Shown: positions 1 to 6,817 of the stretch, piece after piece
Layout of the letters: every line of letters begins with the position of its first letter
How positions within the stretch are numbered: the stretch's first letter is position 1
NCBI GenBank assembly: GCA_900552475.1
Contig: USAC01000072.1
Span: forward strand, 1-11,323
DNA: 11,323 bases
Reading direction: 5' to 3'
Source of the DNA: an uncultured Eubacteriales bacterium
GTDB taxonomy: Bacteria; Bacillota; Clostridia; Oscillospirales; Oscillospiraceae
Made by a program: the position numbers and the translations under genes
The notes under the pieces: generated by a model
The model's input: only the letters and a program-made list of their open reading frames with translations
The model's database searches: none
Told to the model about the DNA's origin: nothing

Positions 1-88
1 CCCCGTCACCGCGCTGCGCCTCTTGGCCGACCTGGCGCCCCTGCCCCGCGCCCCCCCTTTTAAAACATAAATTTCCACATTTTGCCAT
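1..88 (-). CDS. Possible start of a small unrecognised protein, cut by the window edge
   Basis: On the minus strand an AGGAGG (plus positions 98-103) lies 9 nt before an ATG at 86-88, and the frame stays open to the window edge. The 29 visible residues (MAKCGNLCFKRGG...) are glycine- and arginine-rich and match no family I know. The GC content jumps sharply at about position 60, so the reading may be fortuitous. The alternative is the tail of a plus-strand gene: plus frame 2 is open from the edge to a TAA at 68-70 and ends in ...LADLAPLPRAPPFKT. The two readings are codon-aligned complements, so at most one is likely to be real. Codon third positions do not decide between them. Confidence 0.3.
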   Translation of the reverse strand, partial: MAKCGNLCFKRGGAGQGRQVGQEAQRGDG

Positions 89-161
89 ATTTGTCTGCCT
101 CCTGTTTTTCCGGCACGCGCCGCGTGCCGCCGCTGTATATTGGTGAATGAATTTTCTCTGC

Positions 162-1118
162 TCAGTCCAGATCCACGTCGATTGCGAACAGGCCGCCCGC
201 GCCGCCGGAATAGAGGAAGAGGACGTTGTCCGTGGGACGGAACTTTCCCTCGCGCGCAAGCTTGATAACGCCCGCGAAAGCCTTGCCGGTATAGACCGGG
301 TCGAGGAACAGCCCCTCGTTTTCCGCCATCATGCGGATAGCGGCGTTGCCCTCCGCCGAGGGGATGGCATAGCCTGGGCCGCACATATCCACGAGATGGA
401 CGCTGTCTGATGCGGGCGTGAAGTCCAGCTCCAGCAGCGCGGCCGCCTCCTGCATGATGCGCGGGGTGATCTCGTCGAAGGGATCCGTATCGACCATCAT
501 GCCAATGGTCTGCGTCTGCGGCATAAACAGCCGCGCGCCCAGCGCAACGCCCGCATGGGTGCCGCCGCTGCCCTCCGCGCAGCAGAGATAGTCGAAGTGC
601 ATGCCGCTTTCGGCGATCTCCTGCACGCAGCTGACATAGCCCAGCGCGCCGAGCCCGTTCGACCCGCCGCAGGGGATTTTGTAATAGGGTCTGCCGAGCT
701 CTTTGCCCACGCGGTCCATCTCGGCGTAGATGTCGTTATAGTCGTCGGTATCCACGAAGCGGACGTCGGTGTCCATCAGATACTCGAGCAGTTGGTTGCC
801 CTTGCGCTCGGTCACGCCGCGCTTTTTCAGGATCAGGATGGGCGTCATGCCGAGCTTTTTGGCGCAGGCCGCCGTCAGCATGGCGTGGTTCGACTGGGCG
901 CCGCCGGTCGTAAAGACGATCTCCGCGCCCTTCCGCTTCGCGTCGGCGAGCAGGAACTCGAGCTTGCGCACCTTGTTGCCGCCGAGGCCGATGCCCGTCA
1001 GATCATCGCGCTTGATATAGATATTGGTGCCGAGCAGGCGGCTGATGTTCTCCAGCTTCTGGATCGGCGTCGGCAGCGCCGCCAGACAGATGCGGGGGAA
1101 ATCCTGCAGATTCTTCAT
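162..1118 (-). CDS. PLP-dependent D-cysteine desulfhydrase / ACC deaminase family enzyme
   Basis: This is a 318-residue fold-type II PLP enzyme. Family members open C-S or cyclopropane bonds of small amino acids: D-cysteine to pyruvate, sulfide and ammonia, ACC to 2-oxobutyrate, or L-cysteate to pyruvate and sulfite. The PLP lysine is K49 in GGNKVRKLEF. The family signature GGAQSNH sits at 72-78, GGSNGLGALGY at 151-161, the phosphate-binding loop GSGGTHAG at 183-190, and DPVYTGKA with a likely catalytic Y276 at 273-280. The C-terminal GGxPALxxY signature is changed to GGAGGLFAI, so the usual second catalytic tyrosine position is I313. The start at 1118 is chosen because AGGAGG lies 6 nt upstream; an ATG two codons earlier abuts the AGGAGG. 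The length is normal, since relatives have about 320-340 residues. The SNH form of the motif favours D-cysteine desulfhydrase or cysteate lyase over ACC deaminase, but the substrate cannot be fixed from sequence. The gene is monocistronic by its own promoter. Confidence 0.93.
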   Translation of the reverse strand: MKNLQDFPRICLAALPTPIQKLENISRLLGTNIYIKRDDLTGIGLGGNKVRKLEFLLADAKRKGAEIVFTTGGAQSNHAMLTAACAKKLGMTPILILKKRGVTERKGNQLLEYLMDTDVRFVDTDDYNDIYAEMDRVGKELGRPYYKIPCGGSNGLGALGYVSCVQEIAESGMHFDYLCCAEGSGGTHAGVALGARLFMPQTQTIGMMVDTDPFDEITPRIMQEAAALLELDFTPASDSVHLVDMCGPGYAIPSAEGNAAIRMMAENEGLFLDPVYTGKAFAGVIKLAREGKFRPTDNVLFLYSGGAGGLFAIDVDLD

Positions 1119-1182
1119 AACCATCCTCCTAAGATCCTCATGGCTGTGATGGACTGGAATATGGCGCACACGCACCGCTTTT

Positions 1183-1211
1183 ATTATGCCACAACGGCCT
1201 GCCGCTGTCAA
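1183..1211 (-). promoter_or_regulatory. Sigma-A promoter of the PLP enzyme gene
   Basis: On the minus strand a perfect -35 TTGACA (plus 1206-1211) and a -10 CATAAT (plus 1183-1188) are separated by 17 nt. The -10 box is preceded by TGG, which forms an extended -10. The predicted transcription start is near 1176, giving a leader of about 58 nt. A TATAAT also occurs on the minus strand at 1252-1257, but its -35 partner is poor. Confidence 0.85.
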
Positions 1212-1228
1212 AAGGTGCCGCGGCAGGC
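1197..1228. promoter_or_regulatory. Inverted repeat around the -35 box, possible operator
   Basis: GCCTGCCGC at 1197-1205 is mirrored exactly by GCGGCAGGC at 1220-1228, with 14 nt between them. The -35 hexamer (1206-1211) lies directly between the arms, and one arm covers part of the promoter spacer. A dimeric regulator bound here would block RNA polymerase. No regulator gene is in the window, so the protein is unknown. The arms could also form an RNA hairpin, but they lie upstream of the predicted transcription start. Confidence 0.5.
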
Positions 1229-1297
1229 GGCTCTGCTTTTTCAACCGACACATTATAAGCCGCTTTCACCTATCGGAAAAGCAGGAAATTCAAATGC

Positions 1298-1322
1298 CAG
1301 CCATAAGCGCAGCGAATGGCTG
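1298..1322 (-). terminator. Weak terminator-like hairpin after the GtrA gene
   Basis: CAGCCAT (1298-1304) pairs with ATGGCTG (1316-1322), starting 2 nt past the stop codon of the minus-strand GtrA gene. On that strand it is followed by GCATTTGAATTT, a poor T tract. The stem of 7 bp is short, so termination may be partial. Confidence 0.35.
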
Positions 1323-1324
1323 TA

Positions 1325-1744
1325 TCAGTGCCGCTTCGCGCCCGTGTCGATCGACCCGCGGAACACCACCAACCGGTCATAGAGATACTCCGTGGCGAAA
1401 TTGAGCAGCATGTTGAGCACCGTGACGAGATAGTCGTTCCAGCCGAGTGTATCGGTCAGCCAACTGCCGAGCAGCGTCGACGTGGGCGTAAACACCGCAT
1501 AATACAGCAGCACGAGCGCCATCGCCTTCGGCACGTTATTTGCGCTTTTGAAGGTGAACTTACGGTTGAGCGTGAAGTTCCACACCACCGACAGCACCAG
1601 CGCGATGAGATAGCGCGGCCAGTAGCTCCACGCCGTCAGCGCGCTGAGCGCCGCGAACGAGCCAAACTCGATCAGCCCCGCCGAGGCGGAAAACAGCGTA
1701 AAGCGGACAACCCGCACCAGTTCCTTTTTCTTGTTTGTCTGCAT
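1325..1744 (-). CDS. GtrA family four-helix membrane protein
   Basis: This 139-residue integral membrane protein belongs to the GtrA family (PF04138). Members are thought to help move lipid-linked sugars across the membrane or to assist polysaccharide or teichoic acid glycosylation. Four hydrophobic segments lie at about 14-36, 43-61, 75-97 and 104-122. The family landmarks are visible: WNFTLNRKFTF at 55-65 after helix 2, and NFATEYLYDRLVVFR at 115-129 at the C-terminus. The start at 1744 gives the typical short lysine-rich N-terminus and follows an AAAGGA-type ribosome binding site. Longer in-frame extensions upstream have no site and run into the divergent promoter region. No glycosyltransferase partner is adjacent, which is common for lone GtrA proteins. 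It is divergent from the surface protein at 1954. Confidence 0.92.
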   Translation of the reverse strand: MQTNKKKELVRVVRFTLFSASAGLIEFGSFAALSALTAWSYWPRYLIALVLSVVWNFTLNRKFTFKSANNVPKAMALVLLYYAVFTPTSTLLGSWLTDTLGWNDYLVTVLNMLLNFATEYLYDRLVVFRGSIDTGAKRH

Positions 1745-1785
1745 GGGAAAAGGTTCCTTTCTTCGGGGATAAATTGCCGTGTGCA

Positions 1786-1814
1786 AATATAGCACAATCT
1801 GATCCGATGCGCAA
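1786..1814 (-). promoter_or_regulatory. Probable promoter of the GtrA gene
   Basis: On the minus strand TTGCGC (plus 1809-1814) and TATATT (plus 1786-1791) are separated by 17 nt, and TGC precedes the -10 box, as in an extended -10. The predicted leader is about 35 nt. I saw no equally good promoter for the divergent plus-strand gene in 1815-1953. That stretch holds a short CCGCC/GGCGG hairpin (1864-1877) and a tandem ATTCCGCA (1832-1839 and 1841-1848). Confidence 0.5.
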
Positions 1815-1953
1815 CCCGCCGACGCGTTCAGATTCCGCAAATTCCGCAGAAAATTTTCCTGCGCCGCCTTTAGGCGGTCTTTAGCTTGGCGGGCTATCCT
1901 GTCCTCACAAACCAAAAACAACGTCCCGCGCACCGGCTGCGCGGACAGAAAGG

Positions 1954-3717
1954 ATGAACCATTTGAACCTGAAAAAAAGAGCGATGCAGCTCGCGGCGGT
2001 GCTTTTGTCGCTGGCGGTGCTGCTGCCGTCGGTCCCGGCGGCCTTCGCATCCCAGAGCGCCGCGGAGGGGACGGCCGTCGTCTTCTCCGAGAGCGGCATC
2101 ACCGCCGCGGACGAGAGCGGTCTCTCCATCGACGGCACGACCCTCACCATCGAGCAGGCGGGTACCTATGTACTCTCCGGCACCTGCTCCGACGGCTCCG
2201 TCAAGGTGAAAAAGGGCGTCACGGGCGTGACGCTCGTGCTCAGTGGTCTGGATCTCACGAGCAGCACAACCGCCCCCATCACCTGCGGCAAGTCGAGCGG
2301 CGTGACGATCCTCGCCGCCGAGGGAACGGAGAACGCCCTCACGGATGCCGCCGCCAACAACGGTGATAACTACCCCGATAACGCCGACGCGGAGAACGCC
2401 GTCATCAAGTGCAAGGACGGCTCGCAGGTCACGATCGGCGGCACGGGCACGCTCACCGTCACCGCAAACGGCAAAAACGGCATCAAGTCCGGTGCGACGA
2501 CCGATGAGGAGGGCACGGCGTGGCTCGTCATCGAGGATCTGACACTCACCATCAACGCTCCCGTCAACGACGCGGTCAACGCCGAGGCGTCCCTCACCGT
2601 GAAGAGCGGCACGATCACCATCGACGCTGGGGACGACGCGCTGCACGCCGACTATGCCCTCGCCATCGGTGAAAGTGGCACCGCAGGCCCCACGATTACC
2701 ATCAACAGCTGCTACGAGGGGCTGGCGGGCGCGAACCTGCTGGTTGCCTCGGGCGCAATCACGATCTATTCCGAGGACGACTGCCTGAACGCGGCCAACT
2801 CCGACCTCACGGGCTATGACTTCACCATGGGCATCACAGGCGGCACGATCCGGGCCTATGCCGCGAGTGACGACGGGCTGGACTCCAACGGCAGTCTCAC
2901 CATCTCCGGCGGCACGCTGACGGTCTGGACGGCCAATACGGCGGACAATCAGGCCCTCGATGCCGACGGGACGATCACCGTCTCCGGCGGCACGGTCTTT
3001 GCCGCGGGCGGCAGCGCCGGGATGGGCATGACCCTCAGCGCGTCGCAGCCGTATGTAACCTTCGGCACACAGGCGAGCCAGCCCGGCCAGGGCGGCAGGC
3101 AGCAGAACGGCGGCAATGCCCCCGGCGGGCAGCAGGACGGCTCCACCCCGCCCTCGATGCCGGACGGCCAGAGCGGCAGTCAGCCGCAGCAGCCGGGCGG
3201 CGCGCAGACCACCGGCACCCAGCAGACCCCGCCTGAAAAGCCGCAGGGCAGCCCGGACGGCAGCTCCGCTCCCGAGCCCCCGACGGGCGGCGGCCAGCCC
3301 GGTCAGGACGCGCAGCAAGGCACGTCGGGCGCGCCCGACGGTCAGGGCGGCATGGCGCAGCCCGGCGGCGTTTCCTCGCTCGGCATCCAGTCCGGCAGCG
3401 CCGTGACGGTGCAGGACGCAGACGGAAACACGCTCTTTGACGGCGAGGCCCCCTGCGCAGTGAGCACCGTGTTCTTCTCCTCCCCCGACCTGACGGACGG
3501 CGAGACCGCCACGCTGACCTCGGACGGTGAGAGCGTGGCCACGGCCACGGCATCGACCGACGGCAGCGGCACGTCGCAGACGATCACCCCGGCCGCGCAG
3601 GCGGCTGCCGCTGCCAGCAGCCAGAAGCGGCTGGCGCTGGGACTTGTGACCGCGGCAGGCGTCGCCGCCGTCGTGGGCGCGGCCATCGCGGTGAAAAAAT
3701 CGAGGAAGAAAGACTAA
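1954..3717 (+). CDS. Secreted, membrane-anchored carbohydrate-binding beta-helix protein (Cthe_2159-like)
   Basis: This 587-residue surface protein has a signal peptide (hydrophobic core about 12-31, likely cleaved after AFA near 32). A carbohydrate-binding domain of the Cthe_2159 type (PF14262), a parallel beta-helix related to polysaccharide lyases that binds acidic plant polysaccharides and calcium, spans about 38-370. Repeated turns carry acidic clusters: DDALHADYA, EDDCLNAAN, SDDGLDSNG and ADNQALDADG. A Gln/Gly/Pro/Ser-rich stretch of about 100 residues (373-473) follows, then a short beta segment that looks like the end of the same domain (474-525). A transmembrane helix (about 560-580) and the tail KKSRKKD anchor it, and there is no LPXTG. 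Start: AGAAAGG abuts the ATG at 1954, whereas an in-frame TTG at 1963 sits 8 nt past AAAGGA, so translation may begin there (MNLKKRAMQ...). Likely role: glycan capture at the cell surface. No catalytic function can be claimed. Confidence 0.93.
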   Translation: MNHLNLKKRAMQLAAVLLSLAVLLPSVPAAFASQSAAEGTAVVFSESGITAADESGLSIDGTTLTIEQAGTYVLSGTCSDGSVKVKKGVTGVTLVLSGLDLTSSTTAPITCGKSSGVTILAAEGTENALTDAAANNGDNYPDNADAENAVIKCKDGSQVTIGGTGTLTVTANGKNGIKSGATTDEEGTAWLVIEDLTLTINAPVNDAVNAEASLTVKSGTITIDAGDDALHADYALAIGESGTAGPTITINSCYEGLAGANLLVASGAITIYSEDDCLNAANSDLTGYDFTMGITGGTIRAYAASDDGLDSNGSLTISGGTLTVWTANTADNQALDADGTITVSGGTVFAAGGSAGMGMTLSASQPYVTFGTQASQPGQGGRQQNGGNAPGGQQDGSTPPSMPDGQSGSQPQQPGGAQTTGTQQTPPEKPQGSPDGSSAPEPPTGGGQPGQDAQQGTSGAPDGQGGMAQPGGVSSLGIQSGSAVTVQDADGNTLFDGEAPCAVSTVFFSSPDLTDGETATLTSDGESVATATASTDGSGTSQTITPAAQAAAAASSQKRLALGLVTAAGVAAVVGAAIAVKKSRKKD

Positions 3718-3724
3718 CGGGTTT

Positions 3725-3756
3725 CCCCCCCACGCCGCGTTTGCGGCGTGGGGGGG
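3725..3756 (+). terminator. Hairpin after the surface protein gene
   Basis: A perfect 14-bp GC-rich stem (3725-3738 with 3743-3756) and a GTTT loop lie 7 nt past the stop codon. There is no T tract on the plus strand (CTTGCGC follows), so it may end transcription inefficiently or mainly protect the 3' end of the mRNA. Confidence 0.6.
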
Positions 3757-3800
3757 CTTGCGCGGGATAGGTAATTGAATCGGCTGATGCTGCCTCCCCA

Positions 3801-3835
3801 AGAACCAAAAGCCCCGCGGCCCAAGCCGCGGGGCT
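3801..3835 (-). terminator. Rho-independent terminator of the TRAP/aminotransferase operon
   Basis: An 11-bp stem (3810-3820 with 3825-3835, loop CCAA on the plus strand) is followed on the minus strand by TTTTGGTTCTT. It lies 24 nt beyond the aminotransferase stop codon and faces the hairpin at 3725-3756, so the two gene blocks converge on paired terminators. Confidence 0.78.
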
Positions 3836-3859
3836 CTCCTGTCATCAGGCCGTATGAGA

Positions 3860-5035
3860 TTACAGCGCGCGGTCCATCTCCTGCAGAATCCCGATTGCCT
3901 TCTCCAGCACCTCCATGGACGAGGCATACGACAGCCGCGCGTAGCCCTCACCGTTGGTGCCGAATGCGTCGCCCGGAATCAGGGCCAGCCGGTACTTGTC
4001 GATGGCGTAGCTGCAGAACTCCACCGAAGTCATGCCGGTCTTCCTGATGTTCATGAAGATGTAGAACGCACCCTCCGGCTTCTTGCAGCTGAAGTGCTCG
4101 AGCCTGTTGATCTCCTCGACGAGATAGTCGCGGCGGCGCTTGAACTCCTGACGCATCCGCTCGATGGAGCCGTCCTCTTCGTGCAGCGCGGCCACGCCCG
4201 CGTACTGCACGAACGTCGTCGCGCCCGCCGTCATGTAAAACGACAGCCGGTTCATCGGCTCGATCATCTCCTGCGGCGCGGCGATATACCCCAGGCGCCA
4301 GCCGGTCATGGCCATGCTCTTGGAAAAGCCGTTGAGGACGATGGAGCGCTCCTTCATCCCCGGCAGCGACGCGATGCTCACCAGCTCCTGCTCGTCGTCA
4401 TAGACGAAGCGGTCGTAGATCTCGTCGCTCAGCACGAGGAGGTCGTGCTCGCGCGCGATGTCCGCGAGCGCCTCCATCGACGCGCGGCTCAGCACGCCGC
4501 CGGTCGGGTTGCTCGGCGAGACGATGACGAGCATCTTCGTCTTCTCCGTAATCAGGCTGCGCACCTCGTCGACCTGCACCTGATAGTCGTTCTCCTCGAG
4601 GAGGTTATACTTCTTGATGACCGCGCCCGCGATGTTCGGGATCTCGGAATACGTCAGATACACGGGGTCAGGCACGAGCACCTCGTCGCCAGGGTTGAGC
4701 GTGCTCAGAAGCGCCACGAACATACCCTGCGCCACGCCCGTGGTGACGGAGATCTCCGCCGGGGTATAGTGCAGCCCGTTCTCGCGCGCCAGCTTCTCGC
4801 AGACCGCCTCCTTCAGTTCCAGAATGCCGGAGCCGTCGGTATAGCGCGTCTGCCCGGCGTCGAGCGAGCGCTTGCACGCATCGACGATGTACTGCGGCGT
4901 GCTGAAATCGGGCTCGCCGAGCGTCAGCGCCGTGACGGGAATGTTCTGCGCGGCAAGCTCCGCGCACTTGCTGAACACCACGCGGGTGCCGGACACATGG
5001 AGGTTATCCAGACGGTGTGCCTGCTCAAAATTCAT
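3860..5035 (-). CDS. Class I PLP-dependent aminotransferase (aspartate aminotransferase-like)
   Basis: This 391-residue cytosolic fold-type I aminotransferase moves an amino group between an amino acid and a 2-oxoacid. Visible landmarks are LGEPDF at 39-44, SPSNPTGG with N176, SDEIYDRF with D204 (pyridine nitrogen) and Y207, SKSMAMTGWRLGY with the PLP lysine K239 and R247, and the substrate carboxylate arginine R367 in YARLSY. The length is normal for the family. The start at 5035 follows AAGGAAGG at a spacing of about 9 nt; a longer in-frame reading would run back into dctM. It lies 20 nt after the dctM stop, so it is the last gene of the TRAP operon. That suggests it acts on the imported compound or on the amino acid freed by the amidohydrolase. 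Substrate class (aspartate, branched-chain, aromatic) cannot be told from these motifs. It could also be a MalY/PatB-like lyase, but the motif pattern fits aminotransferase better. Confidence 0.93.
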   Translation of the reverse strand: MNFEQAHRLDNLHVSGTRVVFSKCAELAAQNIPVTALTLGEPDFSTPQYIVDACKRSLDAGQTRYTDGSGILELKEAVCEKLARENGLHYTPAEISVTTGVAQGMFVALLSTLNPGDEVLVPDPVYLTYSEIPNIAGAVIKKYNLLEENDYQVQVDEVRSLITEKTKMLVIVSPSNPTGGVLSRASMEALADIAREHDLLVLSDEIYDRFVYDDEQELVSIASLPGMKERSIVLNGFSKSMAMTGWRLGYIAAPQEMIEPMNRLSFYMTAGATTFVQYAGVAALHEEDGSIERMRQEFKRRRDYLVEEINRLEHFSCKKPEGAFYIFMNIRKTGMTSVEFCSYAIDKYRLALIPGDAFGTNGEGYARLSYASSMEVLEKAIGILQEMDRAL

Positions 5036-5055
5036 GATAACAGCCTTCCTTTCTC

Positions 5056-6321
5056 TCAGACCAGCAGCAGTGACAGCTGCGGCACATACGTTGTCAGCAG
5101 CAGCACGACCAGAATCGTGCCGATCAGCGGCCAGATCCACTTGACCACGCGCTCAAACGGGATACGCGCGACGGACGAGCCGACGAACAGGTTCACGCCG
5201 TAGGGCGGCGTGATGAAGCCGACGGCGAGGTTCATCGTCATGAGGATGCCGAAGTGGACGGGGTTCACGCCCAGTGCCGTCGCCACAGGCAGCAGGATGG
5301 GCGCGAGGATCGTGCAGCTGGAGATGTTGTCCATGAACATGCCCACGATCAGCAGGAACACGTTCATAATGAGCAGCACCACGATCTTGTTGCTGCTCAG
5401 GCCGAGGATGAAGGCCGAGAGCGTCTCGGGCACCTGCTCGAGCGTCATCACATACGCGAAGCTCGTGGACATGCCGACGATAAAGGACGTCGCGCCGGCG
5501 ATGATGACCGTGTCCTTCATGCAGTCGACGAACTCCTTCCAGCGGATCTCCTTGTAGACAAACGTGCCGATGATGAACGTATACACGCACGACACAGCCG
5601 CCGCCTCGGTGGGGGTGAACTTGCCGGAATAGATGCCGCCGAGGATGATGACCGGGCTGAGGATCGCCCAGAACGCGTCGAGGAAGGACTTCCAGAGCGC
5701 CTTGAAGCTGAACTTGCGGCCGTTGCCCTTCCAGCCGTGTCGCTTGCAGATGTACCAGTTATAGGCCATCAGCGCGATGCCCATCACAAGGCCCGGCAGG
5801 ATGCCGGCCTTGAAGAGGTCGCCGATGGAGGTGCCGGTCGCGACGCCGTAGATCACGAACGGGATGGACGGCGGAATGATGACGCCGATCGTGCCCGCCG
5901 CGGCGGAGAGCGCCGTGGCATAGCCCTTGTCATAGCCCTTCTCCTCCATCTCGGGGATCATGAACGAGCCGATGGCCGACACCGTCGCCGGGCCGGAGCC
6001 GGAGATGGCCGCGTAGAACATGGCGGTGAACGTCGTGATCGCGCCGAGACCGCCGGTGAAGAAGCCGACGATATTGTCCGCGAGGTCGAGCAGGCGCTTG
6101 GAGATGCCGCCGTAGCGCATGAAGTTGCCCGCGAGCATGAAGAACGGAATCGCCATCAGGGAGAAGCTGTCGATGCCCGCGAAGGCATTCTGCGCGACCA
6201 TGATCGGGTCGATATTCGTCGCGAAGACGAGGCAGAGCATCGTCGCAAGACCCATCGCGATGCCGATGGGCAGGCTGATCGCGCCGAACACGATCAGGCA
6301 GATAAACAGAATCGCTAACAT
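5056..6321 (-). CDS. dctM: TRAP transporter large permease (DctM)
   Basis: The 421-residue large membrane subunit of a tripartite ATP-independent periplasmic (TRAP) transporter couples sodium entry to uptake of an organic acid. It is hydrophobic throughout, with about 11-12 membrane segments. Family landmarks are SGSGPATVSAIG near 107-118, IPPSIPFVIYG near 149-159, FTPTEAAAV near 235-243 and FITPPYGVNLFV near 369-380. The length matches the usual 420-430. The stop of dctQ and this ATG are separated by one base (TGA-G-ATG), with GAGGAGG inside the end of dctQ, so the two are translationally coupled. The substrate is set by DctP, not by this subunit. Confidence 0.96.
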   Translation of the reverse strand: MLAILFICLIVFGAISLPIGIAMGLATMLCLVFATNIDPIMVAQNAFAGIDSFSLMAIPFFMLAGNFMRYGGISKRLLDLADNIVGFFTGGLGAITTFTAMFYAAISGSGPATVSAIGSFMIPEMEEKGYDKGYATALSAAAGTIGVIIPPSIPFVIYGVATGTSIGDLFKAGILPGLVMGIALMAYNWYICKRHGWKGNGRKFSFKALWKSFLDAFWAILSPVIILGGIYSGKFTPTEAAAVSCVYTFIIGTFVYKEIRWKEFVDCMKDTVIIAGATSFIVGMSTSFAYVMTLEQVPETLSAFILGLSSNKIVVLLIMNVFLLIVGMFMDNISSCTILAPILLPVATALGVNPVHFGILMTMNLAVGFITPPYGVNLFVGSSVARIPFERVVKWIWPLIGTILVVLLLTTYVPQLSLLLV

Positions 6322-6322
6322 C

Positions 6323-6805
6323 TCAGGCCTCCTCTTCCTGCGTATTCCTCAGACGCTCCACAATCTTCTGCACGAGACGGATCGTCATGAGCGCGCCGCC
6401 GATGGGGACGGACGCATAGGGGATCGTCATGGGGATGCGCATCGCGGAGGACACCTGCCCCATGGCCGCGATCTTGCCGACGAGGACGCAGCCCTCGACC
6501 GTCAGCCACAGCGCAAACAGCAGCCACAGCGTCAGCACGACCAGATCCATTCCCCGGCGCCTGCCGCCGGAGAGCTTGCCGATCAGGGCGGTGATGCGGA
6601 TGTGCGCATCCTCGTGCACGGCGTAGGACGCGCCGACCCAGACCTGATAGAGCATCACATAACGGGAAAATTCCTCCGCCCAGACCGTCGCGGCGTTGAA
6701 CCAGCGCAGCACGATCTGTATGAACGTCACCAGAACCATCACGATCAGGGAGACGATCAGAAACCACTTTTCAAACTGTTCGTCAATGAACTTCAGAACC
6801 TTCAT
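6323..6805 (-). CDS. dctQ: TRAP transporter small permease (DctQ)
   Basis: This 160-residue small membrane subunit pairs with DctM. Four hydrophobic segments lie at about 14-36, 46-63, 86-110 and 127-148. The conserved acidic turn ending helix 1 and starting helix 2 is present as WAEEFSRYVMLYQVWVGAS (42-60). The C-terminus is charged (QEEEA) and its coding sequence carries the ribosome binding site of dctM. The start at 6805 follows AAGGGGG and is 12 nt from the end of dctP. Confidence 0.94.
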   Translation of the reverse strand: MKVLKFIDEQFEKWFLIVSLIVMVLVTFIQIVLRWFNAATVWAEEFSRYVMLYQVWVGASYAVHEDAHIRITALIGKLSGGRRRGMDLVVLTLWLLFALWLTVEGCVLVGKIAAMGQVSSAMRIPMTIPYASVPIGGALMTIRLVQKIVERLRNTQEEEA

Positions 6806-6817
6806 CCCATCGCCCCC

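Noticed and set aside
111..129. Hairpin CGGCACG/CGTGCCG as terminator of the PLP enzyme gene
   Set aside because: The stem is perfect, but on the minus strand it is followed by GAAAAAC and not by a T tract, so terminator activity is not supported.
2345..2542. Arg/Ser/Thr-rich small frames within the surface protein gene
   Set aside because: They are out-of-frame readings of repetitive GC-rich codons, with no start signal and no family.
1894..3951. Open frame of 685 residues on the minus strand opposite the surface protein
   Set aside because: It is an antisense shadow in GC-rich DNA: its composition is Arg/Gly/Ala-rich, it resembles no family, it runs across both terminators, and the plus strand has a signal peptide and clear domain.
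3854..5203. Open frame of 449 residues on the plus strand opposite the aminotransferase
   Set aside because: It is a His/Arg/Leu/Val-rich shadow of a gene with all aminotransferase motifs, with no ribosome binding site, and it crosses the operon terminator side.
5254..6318. Open frame on the plus strand opposite dctM
   Set aside because: Its extreme Asp/His/Arg/Glu composition is what the complement of a hydrophobic membrane protein gives, and it has no family match.
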